The notes under the pieces: generated by a model | Database searches by the model: none | What the model was told of the DNA's origin: nothing | The model's input: only the letters and a program-made list of their open reading frames with translations | Made by a program: the position numbers and the translations under genes | Shown: piece by piece, positions 53,104 to 62,983 of the stretch | Position numbering within the stretch: the stretch's first letter is position 1 | How the letters are laid out: each line of letters begins with the position of its first letter | Assembly (NCBI RefSeq): GCF_001661345.1 | Contig: NW_017962918.1 | Coordinates: 372,001-436,000, forward strand | Reading direction: 5' to 3' | Source: Ascoidea rubescens DSM 1968 | Taxonomy: Eukaryota; Ascomycota; Saccharomycetes; Ascoideales; Ascoideaceae | Length of the DNA stretch: 64,000 bases

Positions 53104-54630
53104 TTTTTTCAGATTTTAGGATGATGCAATTATTCGATCAAACTAAGAATAAAACAGGTTATCTTTATAATCCTTTTTTAGATGGAACAAATATACCGAT
53201 AAGAGATTCAGCTGTGGAATTTGGAGGAATTCAAGAGTTCAAATATTCAACTAATGCTGAAATCAATTGATTGACTGGAATTTTGTAAGAAAAACGATGA
53301 CAAATAACCAAGTAAGACTGGAGATGGAGGTGATTATAAATTGTGCAAACTAAATCATCAGAATATGTAAAAAGAGTGTAATGATCGCAAAATGAGTGAA
53401 AGAAAGAGAAGAAAACGGAAGTTGGAAGCCGGATCGAATAACCGGGTAAAGTCCAACTCCGGATTGCCGCTGCTGGTCAGCGCAGCTTCAGCAGTGTGCA
53501 CGTCAGAAGCTGTGAGATTCAACACAATGGATTTCACAACATCCGTTCAAGGATCCGCGTAGTCTCCTGCGCGGTTTTGGGCCCGATTAGGCACTTCCGT
53601 TGTGGCTGCACAAATAGTGCAATTCTTATGGCACATGATTTTATTAGGTAATCAAAGCAAGACTCAATTCAAAAGGGACTTGCCACAAATAGTGTTTCAG
53701 TTCTTGAAACAGACCGGCCCAAGTTTAGAAATACCAATATATAAAGAGTAGGAATTTCAACAGGAATTAAAAAAGAAGAAGAACAATAAGGAATGAGTTT
53801 TACTTAAGTTAGCTAGATACATATTATTCTACCATAAATAATAGTTAATATAATCTGTAAATAACCAAATAACTGATTGTATTAAAGCTGCGATTGTAAG
53901 ACTTATTACAAAATTGGTGCATGTGCATTTCACGTGCACATTGTTGGGCCAATCGCAGTGCGCGTTTATGCTGGGGTTCGTGTGCGTGGCGCTACACCGC
54001 AGAGCTGGCGCTGTAAGCTGCAAAAGCCGCCTGCGTGGCTCTGGCCTGAGCTGCTGGTGCTGCCGACGGTGCCTGTGGTGCTTTTTCGGTGCTTCTCCAC
54101 TGCTTTTTCAGTGCTTGTTAAGGTTTGGCACTGATTTCCAAGACGCTGGGTTTTTTACCGAAGGCTTCAGTGTATTGTTTCTATTGTTGAGCTGTTTCTA
54201 TTGTTTCTATTGTTTTTGTTGCTTTTGCTGTTCTTATTGTCCAGCTCAATTGACTCTCGATTTCTTGTCGTTTTCCTTCTTTTTTCCATCTGCTAATCTT
54301 GAAAAATTTTCACGTCTTTTTCTCTCATTTCTCTCACTTTTTCCCAATCTCTCTCTTTTTATCCCATTCCTCTGTTCCAACTTCTCACAAATTTCATTTT
54401 CATTTTACCTTATTTTTTTTTATTTTGTTTTATTTTTCCAGCCCAATTTTTTTCAATTTACTTTTTCTTTTTCCAATTTTTTCCATCTCGCTTTTATTCT
54501 TTATTTTCTAAATTAACTTAAAACTTTTCATTCTCATTCAACCTCCCTTTAACTCGCTTTCAATTTATTCTAACTTTTTTCCTTTTTCTTTTTTTTTTCA
54601 TTTAGACTTATTTCTTTTCATTTACTTGAA
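53104..54630. promoter_or_regulatory. Divergent PDR16 / EFG1 promoter with two GC-rich islands
   Basis: Long 1.5-kb region. Island A (about 53410-53600) has CCGGAT words, a partial drug-response-like TCCGCG (53554) and TTTGGGCCCGATTAGGC (GGGCCC 53579-53584); TTGGGCC also lies in reverse near 53714. Island B (about 53925-54080) has CACGTG (53931-53936), TTGGGCCAATCG (from 53944) and CTGGCGCTG words. The last 450 bases are C/T-rich leader. Long upstream regions are typical of morphology regulators such as EFG1. Confidence 0.5.
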
Positions 54631-56625
54631 ATGCCTCTTCAAGATTCTAACCCTTTAACTAATGGGTCAAACGATAGCTCAAAAACAAGAAATCTGTATC
54701 AAAGTAAATCTAATAGCAATACTAATACTAATACTAACACTAGTAAACCTGATAACAGTAGCACACCCAGCACTGCTAATTCTAATTCTAATTCTAATCC
54801 AAACACTTCTGCTACTAACACCAACACCAATACTCTATCCAACCAAGACCAAGACTCCAAATCTCAATCTCATTCTCAGCAAACCACCCACTCTCAAATA
54901 AATCCCCAGTTGAACTCTCAAATAAATCCCCAATTGATGCCTCAATCTAACATGCAATCCAATCTCCAATACCAACAACCTTACTACAACCCTTATAGCT
55001 ATCCTCAATCTTATCCCCAAGCTTCACCAACCTCAAACACCAACCCCAACTCAATTCCAACTCCAACTTCTTCCACTTCAGCTTCTGCTATTAATCCCAT
55101 TGTCAACCCAACCCAAAATCCTGCTTCCAATAGTCCCCCAAATGAATCATCTCCTTCAAATAAACTAGTAACAATTCCCAAACCATCCACTTTTTACAAC
55201 AACTATCCTCATTATGGTAACTACTACCAATCAACTCCATCTGCTGCTGTCGCAACCTCCACCACTACTCCTGCTCCTGCCCCTGCCCCAGCTCCAGCTC
55301 CAGCTCCTGGCTTTTATTATCCCCCTTACCAACAGTCTCCTTTCCCATCAAACCCATCTCAATCCCCCAGCCAATCAACCTCCCTAGGCCAATTTCAACC
55401 AACTGGTTTCCGTCCTAGGGTCACAACAACAATGTGGGAAGACGAAAAGACTCTTTGTTATCAAGTAGATGCAAATGGTGTCTCTGTAGTTAGAAGAGCA
55501 GATAACAACATGATCAATGGAACAAAACTATTAAACGTAGCTCAAATGACGAGAGGTAGAAGAGATGGTATTTTAAAGTCTGAAAAAATCAGACATGTAG
55601 TTAAAATTGGTTCAATGCATTTAAAAGGTGTTTGGATCCCCTTTGAAAGAGCTTTAGCTATGGCTCAAAGAGAGGGTATAGTAGATCTACTATATCCTTT
55701 ATTTGTTAGAGATATCAAAAAAGTCATTCATGAAACTCCAATTGATAATCCTTCTTCAAATTACTATTCTCAACCAACTTTAACTTATACTCCCTTTAAC
55801 AATTCTTCTAATATCTCATCAATTTCAAATGCTAACAACAACAGCAACAACAACAATAATAAAAATAATAATAACAGTAACAATAGTAATAGTAATAATA
55901 ATAATAACAATAGTAACAATAATAACAATAATAACAAAAAACTAAATCCAGCTCCATCAAGTAGTAATGAAATTAATCATCTTAACAACAATAACACCAA
56001 CAACTCAATTCAAAGTCTGAATCTCGCTTCTCCTTCAAATCCCTCCCCGAATCACAACATTGCTTCAAATAAATCGTCTCTAACTCCTCCTGTTCAAAAT
56101 AATAATGTTCCCTTTTTCTATAATCAACAGTACACAAATTATTATGGTGGCTACCAATACGGTTATTATCAACCTCATAATTATTACTCCCCTGTCAATA
56201 TAAACAACCAAAATACTCAAAACAGTCAATTAAATCAATTTAGCCAATTCAACCAAATCAATCAAATGAACCAGTACAATCAATTGAATCAGTTGACGAA
56301 TATTCAAAATGGTCAAAATAATCAGCCTCTAAACCAGTCTGCTGTTCCTAATAATCCAAACAATAACAATAACATCAACAATGCTGCAAATAATCTCAAC
56401 AATAGCACTTTAAGTAACACTACATCAAGCAACAATAGCAACAGTAACTCAAACAATAATCAAACCAATCAAAATAACCAAAATAATCAAAATCTTAATC
56501 CAAACATTAACCCTAGCTTAGCAAACATGTCTGCTAATTCTTCAAATCCCAATGATCCATCCAACACATCATCTTCAGCTATCTATGAAAGCTATGATAC
56601 TGTCAAAAAAATTGAAAATAAATAG
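54631..56625 (+). CDS. EFG1: APSES-domain transcription factor Efg1 (Phd1/Sok2 family)
   Basis: A 664-residue morphogenesis regulator. The APSES DNA-binding domain lies at about 262-370: [38 protein letters not shown], then [33 protein letters not shown] and a C-terminal [14 protein letters not shown]. Both flanks are prion-like and low in complexity: Asn/Thr/Ser/Gln/Pro on the N side (with APAPAPAP near 213-220) and Asn/Gln on the C side (poly-Asn about 395-440, NQNNQNNQN near the end). In Candida such flanks drive condensate formation (family knowledge). ATG at 54631. Efg1 is chosen over Phd1/Sok2 on overall organisation, but these are one orthologous group. Confidence 0.92.
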   Translation: MPLQDSNPLTNGSNDSSKTRNLYQSKSNSNTNTNTNTSKPDNSSTPSTANSNSNSNPNTSATNTNTNTLSNQDQDSKSQSHSQQTTHSQINPQLNSQINPQLMPQSNMQSNLQYQQPYYNPYSYPQSYPQASPTSNTNPNSIPTPTSSTSASAINPIVNPTQNPASNSPPNESSPSNKLVTIPKPSTFYNNYPHYGNYYQSTPSAAVATSTTTPAPAPAPAPAPAPGFYYPPYQQSPFPSNPSQSPSQSTSLGQFQPTGFRPRVTTTMWEDEKTLCYQVDANGVSVVRRADNNMINGTKLLNVAQMTRGRRDGILKSEKIRHVVKIGSMHLKGVWIPFERALAMAQREGIVDLLYPLFVRDIKKVIHETPIDNPSSNYYSQPTLTYTPFNNSSNISSISNANNNSNNNNNKNNNNSNNSNSNNNNNNSNNNNNNNKKLNPAPSSSNEINHLNNNNTNNSIQSLNLASPSNPSPNHNIASNKSSLTPPVQNNNVPFFYNQQYTNYYGGYQYGYYQPHNYYSPVNINNQNTQNSQLNQFSQFNQINQMNQYNQLNQLTNIQNGQNNQPLNQSAVPNNPNNNNNINNAANNLNNSTLSNTTSSNNSNSNSNNNQTNQNNQNNQNLNPNINPSLANMSANSSNPNDPSNTSSSAIYESYDTVKKIENK

Positions 56626-58451
56626 ATTTTTTTTTTTTCTTTTTCTTTTTCTTTTTTTTTCTTTTTCTCTATTAATTTATAATTATTTTATTTTTATATA
56701 CTTGTTTTTGTTTCTGAATTTACTTTTACTTTTACTTTTACTTTTACTTTTACTTTTACTTTTATTTTTATAACTTTTATTTTTACAACTTTTATTTTTA
56801 TAACTTATTGTTATTGTTTTTGTTACATTCACTCAATTTATCATCACAAATATATTACTAGTCGATAAAATTATTTTTTTTTTCTATATTTTTTTTTTGT
56901 ACATTAATTAGACTTATTTATATTTTGAGCCATTGTGATTTTATTTTTGTCCAGACATACAACTAAAAATCTGTTTATATTTACATATAGCATTGAAAAG
57001 TCCAAAAAAAAGAACAAAAAAACTACTTTAAATATCACTTCCAATTAGCATATATATTCATTATCCAAAAACACTCAAAGAAAGCACCTTTTCAACAAAA
57101 AAACTTCTAATAAATATCATATTCTCACTCTTTATCGACGCCATAATTTTTGTAAACCTCAAGCCCATCTCCTTGATCTGTCAAGTTCACCTCAGCATAA
57201 ATCAACATCGACTCTCGACATTTAGAGGATATGCAATGCAAATATCACTGCTTGAAGACAAATCTAAAATAGAGGAGGACCTTATTTCGACATGTTCTGC
57301 ATAGGTGCCTACAACATGCCCACAATAAAGCCACTCTCGCAAATTCTCATCATCCAGTTGCTGAGGCCTGTGTCAAGATTCAAGAAGCGATTGCTGCCCA
57401 TCCCTTCAAGGCTCTGGAGAGCAGTGGGCGATACTGCAAATCGCCTCTTAGACTACCAATGTTGTTTCACCAGAGGTGAGCATGTTCAGCTCAGAGAAGT
57501 ACGATTGCGACCAGTGTTGGGTTCGATCCGAAGCTGTGTTTTTCGAAACAAATTCCGTTTTCGATACAAAAATAAGGTTGCAGAGTCTGAGAACGAAATA
57601 AAAAAAACATAACAGGAAAAGCGTTTCTAAACACACGAATCGCCGTACAAGTGTTCTCAGGGTAATAAATAAATAAACAGTGCACCAAACACCGGTTACC
57701 CTGATTGAGAACGGCATTGAGCACGATTGTGTTCATTTAAAAACATGAGACCGCATATTTCCGATCGTACGTTGAAATAAATGCGGGCAAATAGACGAAA
57801 AAAAACCAAAAAAAAACATAAGTTAGGTATGTAATCACAGTATTTTGGAACCTCTGCCATCCAAAAAACAATAGACTACAAAACAATCTCCAAATGTTAT
57901 AAATAGTAATTTTGTTTAATATATTCTGGTAATGCATTTTTTTGAATAGTCAGTTTTTCTTTTTTGGATTTTATAGAAACTTCTACTGTATTCAGCAAAG
58001 AACATTTTACTGAAAGCAAATTGTAAATATAATCACGTGCTAGCCATAATTATGTCAAAAGAAATATTTAAAGCGCAAGCTTATGTTTTATCTACATAAG
58101 CAAGCGTTGAAACATTTTCAAAGGCTTTTGAGATAATATTTTTGTCCTCTCGAATTGGGTTCGGATGTCGGAAGCACCAATCCTATAGCTATCAAACCGA
58201 TAATACAGACTGTCATATCGTCATATCGTCAAACCTTTTATGGATTGGGAAATCATCGGTTTGGATGGGAAGTTAATATCGTGTGCCAACATTGATGGTT
58301 ATTCAAGATCTTGTGTCGTGAGATGGCAAAATGCCAGAGCAAATGAGAGATCCAGGCTGCTGTTCAGGTTTATCAATGTTTTGTAAGCAACCATAGATTC
58401 TCATCTCAACTGTTTTTTGTTATTATTATCTTGAGAACAACGCTGCTGAAT
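56626..58451. other. EFG1 3' flank and upstream region of the SFK1-like gene
   Basis: Begins with T-rich sequence and TTTTAC hexamer repeats (about 56716-56765). A moderately GC-rich island lies at about 57300-57560, containing GGGTTCGATCC (from about 57519), which resembles a tRNA B box but has no tRNA fold around it. CACGTG at 58034-58039. No gene is supported; open frames of 60-106 codons in the island are composition artefacts. Confidence 0.45.
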
Positions 58452-59354
58452 ATGAAGATTTTCCACTGGTGGATGTTGCCCTTGGCTTCGTTAATAGCCT
58501 GGTATGGGATGCTCATTGCGATGTTGGCTTGTTGGTCGTTTCAGGGCCATCCCATATATTGGTTTATGGACGTTAGGCAATTTCCTGTCTACATCTCAGA
58601 TATTGGAGCTACAAATCTCAAACCATTGTTCATATCTTGTGCTGGGTTCCAGGGATTGGCTTTCTTTTTAACATTATGCTGCGAGAGATACTTAAGAGCC
58701 AAACAAAAACTAATTCCAAACTTCAATAAAAAGGAAGTTGTTTCTAGCTATTTGTCTATATTCTTTTGTGCGATTGGAGAATTGGGCATACTATTTGTTT
58801 CAATTTTTGATACCCATTTGTTCCATACAGTTCACATAACAATGGTTGGAATATTTATCAGTTTCATGTTTTTCAGCTGTTTTTCATTGATATTTGAATA
58901 TTTTTCATTGGGCAGAAATTATTATAGAAAATTCAATGTGAAAAAATACAACTACTTAATGTTGTCAGCAATAACTAAACTAATTTGGTGTATCTTTGCC
59001 ATGGGTCTTGCAATTGGATTTGGTGTTTGTATGCGTAAACGTTTGCGTTCTCAAAGTGCAGCACTTGAATGGACATTATCGTTTTGGTATGGTGTCTTTT
59101 TAATGATATTGATATTTGATCTTTATCCAGCTAGCACAAAAAAACATGGCTATGAATTTAGAGATTATGATGAATATTGTGCAAACAGTAGCGAACAATC
59201 AAGTGACAATAATAAACACCAAATATCTATCTACAATCGTAATAATAACAACAATTATGATATTAACAATAATAATAATGATAATAATAATGATAATAAT
59301 AATGATAACAACAACAATAATAATAATAATAATAATAATAATGATGATGTCTAA
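58452..59354 (+). CDS. SFK1: Frag1/DRAM/Sfk1-family membrane protein
   Basis: A 300-residue multi-pass membrane protein of the Sfk1/DRAM/Frag1 family. Yeast Sfk1 works with the PI 4-kinase Stt4 at the plasma membrane and affects lipid asymmetry. Six hydrophobic segments are visible (about 8-30, 60-80, 100-120, 128-148, 172-195, 210-228). The family loop RQFPVYISDIGATNLKPLF follows the first segment, then FISCAGFQG. The end (about 245-300) is Asn-rich and encoded by AAT/GAT repeats. ATG at 58452; seven earlier in-frame codons lack an ATG. S. cerevisiae has a single Sfk1, but the symbol rests on family match only. Confidence 0.8.
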   Translation: MKIFHWWMLPLASLIAWYGMLIAMLACWSFQGHPIYWFMDVRQFPVYISDIGATNLKPLFISCAGFQGLAFFLTLCCERYLRAKQKLIPNFNKKEVVSSYLSIFFCAIGELGILFVSIFDTHLFHTVHITMVGIFISFMFFSCFSLIFEYFSLGRNYYRKFNVKKYNYLMLSAITKLIWCIFAMGLAIGFGVCMRKRLRSQSAALEWTLSFWYGVFLMILIFDLYPASTKKHGYEFRDYDEYCANSSEQSSDNNKHQISIYNRNNNNNYDINNNNNDNNNDNNNDNNNNNNNNNNNNDDV

Positions 59355-59455
59355 TGGAAAAACGACTTTATTATAGTATAAAATAGTATAAAATAGTATA
59401 AATTATTATAGTATTATACCATGCTATATTAGTGTATAAAAACAAAAAGGGGCAA

Positions 59456-60568
59456 TTAGAAATTATGAATTTCAACCCAATTTCTTGAGTTACTATTCCA
59501 AACATTACACAATCCAAACAAGCCAAGATAAAATTTAGACAACACACCTTTTGGATGAGCCCAATGAATGGCTAAAGGAATATTACATAAATCTGGAAAG
59601 ATTTCTTCATGGTTATATTTGAAGTTGTTTAATTTTAAATTTTGATATATTGTTAAAACTAAATTGATTAGCCAAATGAATGAAGATATATTATAGTATA
59701 GGAGAGATTTTTTAGTGAATCGTGGCACAAATTTATGCTCACCCAAGAACGCAATATTTTCAAAAAATTGTAAGATGAAATCGTTTACTGTTATTAGATT
59801 TTGAATAGTAAAGACTGGTTTTTTTTTAAGATTTTTAGTATTTTTATCTTTCTCACTTAGATTTTCACTTTTTAAGTTTCCATATTTTTGATTTTCACTT
59901 TTTTCACTTTTTTCACTCTTTTCACTCTTTTCACTTGGCTCATTCTGTTTCTTTTCAAAGATTTCAATGAGTGAAGGGACCATTGAAGGCAAAATAAACA
60001 ATCTATTAAAAATAATAACATCAGCAACATAGGAATAAAATAAATCTAAACAAAAAGCAAATTTGGTTAATTTTTTCCATAAGGTGGAACTATGATGTAA
60101 ATAGTTTGAATAGTCTGAGTAATTTAGAAATTTCAAATTCTTGGAAATTAAAAATCCTCCATTTTTAATAGAAGAAAGATTGATGGGAGATCTCGGATTT
60201 GAAATGATACCAAAAAATAAAGATTTGGATGAATTTACTAAGAAGGGAACATTGTTGATGGTCTCGCAAATTAGTAGTGAAGAATATGCAATGAATGCTA
60301 AAGTTGTATTAATTTTTTCTGGACCAAAAATACTATAAGAAATATATTAGTATAAAAATCATTGAAAGTTGAAAATTGGATATATTTTTTTCTTTCTTTA
60401 GTTTCGTAGATTAGTGAAATTTTTTACTTACAGAGCAATTTTTTCATAAAAGTTTTTATCAGCTAATAGCTTGATTGATTTTCTTAACTGAAGAATCAAA
60501 AAAAAGGGAAGTTTTTGATTTGATTGTAAATTTAGAGGAAGGGTTGGGCTAGGAGATTTTTCATGCAT
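59456..60568 (-). CDS. PEX11-family peroxisomal membrane protein, spliced
   Basis: Two exons: 60568-60432 and 60332-59456, giving 337 residues. Exon 1 encodes MHEKSPSPTLPLNL then LRKSIKLLADKNFYEKIAL; exon 2 continues IFGPEKINTTLAFIAYSS and ETINNVPFLV. After a Ser-Glu-Lys repeat linker, the C-terminal half has IPLAIHWAHPKGVLSKFYLGLFGL, the glycine-rich final segment of Pex11 proteins. These proteins elongate and divide peroxisomes. The layout suits the Pex11C/Pex11-gamma branch more than Sc Pex11, Pex25 or Pex27. The intron is 60431-60333 with GTAAGT donor, TACTAAT branch and TTATAG acceptor. It is convergent with the SFK1-like gene. Confidence 0.75.
60333..60431 (-). other. Spliceosomal intron in the PEX11-family gene (99 nt)
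   Basis: Donor GTAAGT (60431-60426), branch TACTAAT (60353-60347), acceptor TTATAG ending at 60333. Removal joins two open coding stretches in phase. Confidence 0.82.
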
Positions 60569-60569
60569 T

Positions 60570-60587
60570 TTAAAAGTAAAACACCAT
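60570..60587 (-). other. Upstream mini-frame before the PEX11-family start
   Basis: ATG GTG TTT TAC TTT TAA ends one base before the main ATG at 60568. A five-codon uORF this close could let ribosomes reinitiate or act as a translational brake. Whether it lies in the transcript is not known. Confidence 0.4.
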
Positions 60588-61153
60588 CAAGAAGCTATCA
60601 TGACAAGGACCTCTTTTCTTTTGGATGGTGATTATTCCAACTTGTAGATGGCAGATATAATGATAAAAAGAGAAAGGCGATGGTTAAATAGTTGGTGATT
60701 GAAAGATAACAGACACCGAGAGCGGTACCACGCTGCAGGTCTGGATTGGCCGATTCAGGACAAAAATCGCGAACTCCAGCGATGTGGAACGCGCTGAAAC
60801 AGGCATCAAAATGCGAATCTCTGTGCACAAAGGTGTAGAGTCAGCAATGCACGGCAACTAAAATGCATGCAGAGGCTGAGTCCTGTGACCCGCCAGCTGA
60901 CCGCAGAGGTTAGTCAACCCATAATAGTGGATTATGCTTTAACAACAATCAGTGCAGCACAGTGCGTTGATCCTAAAAGATGGTATTTGGGGGTTTTGGA
61001 AGGGATCCAAAGGGAGAAATGTGACATTAAGAGAAGAATGAAAAGAACGAGAAATAAAGAACAAAAAACAAATAAGTGAACTGTAGGAAGATAGAGACGA
61101 GAATAGAATAGAATAGAATAGAGTAGAAAATAGAGAATATGGTTAATAAATGA
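60588..61153. promoter_or_regulatory. PEX11-family promoter and globin-gene downstream region
   Basis: Holds a GC-richer island at about 60710-60910 (CGGTACCACGCTGCAGGTCTGG, CGCCAGCTGACCGCAGAGG words) and GAATA repeats at about 61101-61130. No further gene. Confidence 0.45.
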
Positions 61154-62005
61154 TTATATAATTGAGTCATTAGCAAAAGGTCTTGAGGTCAAGGAGGGTT
61201 TTATAGATTCTGTTATTCTGTGTCTTGAGCGAAACAATCTGCTCTTTAAGCTATTATCTATTTTGACTGGGTCTGAGAGTTTAGGAGTAGAAGTGTTTGT
61301 GATTTTAGGAGATAAAGACTCACCGAAACCAACTTTTTTAGTGATGTTGTTTGTGTAGGTGTAGTTTTCCAAAGATAAAGGATTTACAGGAATCGAGTGA
61401 CTTTTGTGGGTAATATTTTTGTTTCTGTTATTTTTACTATTGTTATTGTTATTGTTATTGTAGTTGTAGTTGTAATTGTTGTTGGTATTATAATTGTAAT
61501 TGTTGTTACTATTGTTATTATTATTGTGATTGTTATGATTGAGGTTGTCATTATTTGAGGATAAATTCAGATTCATGTTGGGTAAAGATGGCTTTTTGAA
61601 CATTTTAACAAGAGAGTTGTGTTTTGGTTTTTGAGAAGAGTTTTGAGTTGATTTATCGATTGATTGTTTGTTGTTGATATTTTTCGAAGTGGTTGTAGTC
61701 TTTTTATATGTTTTTGCTGGAAAGAGTTGTGTTAGATAGGATTCGTGATCCGAAGTATCGGTATCGGATGCACTGTAGTCGTTGAAGCTGTTATAATCTG
61801 TATCATTGATGTTTATGATGACATTGGGGTCGTTTTTAGATTTAAGATTTTTATTGTTAATATACGAGTTGTTTGGAGGATAGATTGAGGAGTAAGTGTT
61901 CTCCTTTTGAATGAAGTTTGAGTTGATGGTATCGAAAGTGCTGGAAAGAGTTGAAGAAGTTGAAGTTGAGTTTGTGTTTGAAGACGCTAGTGAGTTTCTT
62001 ATATA

Positions 62006-62059
<54 letters not shown>

Positions 62060-62983
62060 GGTGGTGGTGGTGGTGGTAGTAGTAGTAGTAGTGGGAGTAG
62101 TAGGAATGGGAGTATTGGTATTGGTGTTATTGTTATCTAGAATTATATCGTCGATTATAAAGTCTGAGGATAGGTTTAAGATTGGATCGATGCCGCCTTG
62201 GAGGATGCTGTTGGCTAGGTAGGAGTATAGTTTAGACCATGAGTTTTCTAGATCTATAGTGAAATGGGAACCAAAGCGATCTTCGAAAGTCTGAAGGAGG
62301 GCATCGCCCATTAGTTGAAAATCAACCGAATCTATGCCTAGGATTCGAGAATGTTTTTTGCCCAATTGATAGAGATAGTCATCTAGAAGATTCAAGTTTG
62401 ATAGGTGAAAGATGGCGGTATTCATGACGCCGGCAAAGCTGACGGCCTGGTGTTTTATGGAGGGAAATCTCTTTTCGAGATCGGGTCTCATTATTAGGAG
62501 GTTGTGGTATAGTTGCTGGCATAGTATGGAAGAGTCCATGCTGTTTATGTTTGATATGAAATTGAAGTGGGTGTTGTTTGATTTATTTGTGGGAGCTTGG
62601 TGGAGTCTTGTTGTCATTTCTGACCAGGAGTTTCTGATTAGAGATATTTCATGGGACGTTAGGTTGAGGGTTATTTTGAGTCTGATTTGGTCGTAGATGA
62701 TGTTTTTGTTTGAGATGATTGAGTTTGAGGTTGGGATCTTTTCTAGGAAATATGAGTCATTGGAGGAGACGTTGTTTAGGAAAAGGATGTTTTCATTGTT
62801 CAAGCTGTTCAAGTTATTGTTTATATTGTTCGCATTGAGAGTGGCATTTGTTGCGGTTGTGTCATAGAAGGATAGATTTGAGGAGTTATCACTTGAGTTT
62901 GAGTTCAAAGTGTATAAAGAGGAAGTATTGATGTTTGAGATATTAGTGGATTTTCTTCTGTTGATATCGATACTCAAAGTCAT
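61154..62983 (-). CDS. YNL234W: Globin-domain heme protein (YNL234W type)
   Basis: A 609-residue protein with an embedded globin domain at about 108-265, as in S. cerevisiae YNL234W (426 residues), a heme-binding globin of unsettled role. Globin marks: LTSHEISLIRNSW (A helix), LLIMRPDLEKRFPSIKHQ with a probable distal H178 after the CD-corner Phe173, LGKKHSRILGI with proximal His211, and a G-H region DALLQTFEDRFG and WSKLYSYLANSIL. Flanks are disordered: Asn/Ser-rich N-terminus, then poly-Thr/poly-Asn (about 290-325), an acidic patch and an Asn-Tyr repeat (about 485-520). The neighbourhood (BNI4, ELA1, PDR16 nearby) matches the S. cerevisiae locus. A sensor or redox role is inferred, not shown. 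Confidence 0.88.
61998..62095 (-). repeat. Coding trinucleotide repeats (poly-Thr then poly-Asn) in the globin gene
   Basis: On the + strand TTG units run into GTG/GGT and GTA units; on the coding strand they encode about 14 Asn after about 17 Thr. Confidence 0.9.

Noticed and set aside
57480-57545. tRNA-like stretch with GGGTTCGATCC
   Set aside because: The T-stem does not pair properly and no acceptor stem forms; at most a chance B-box match.
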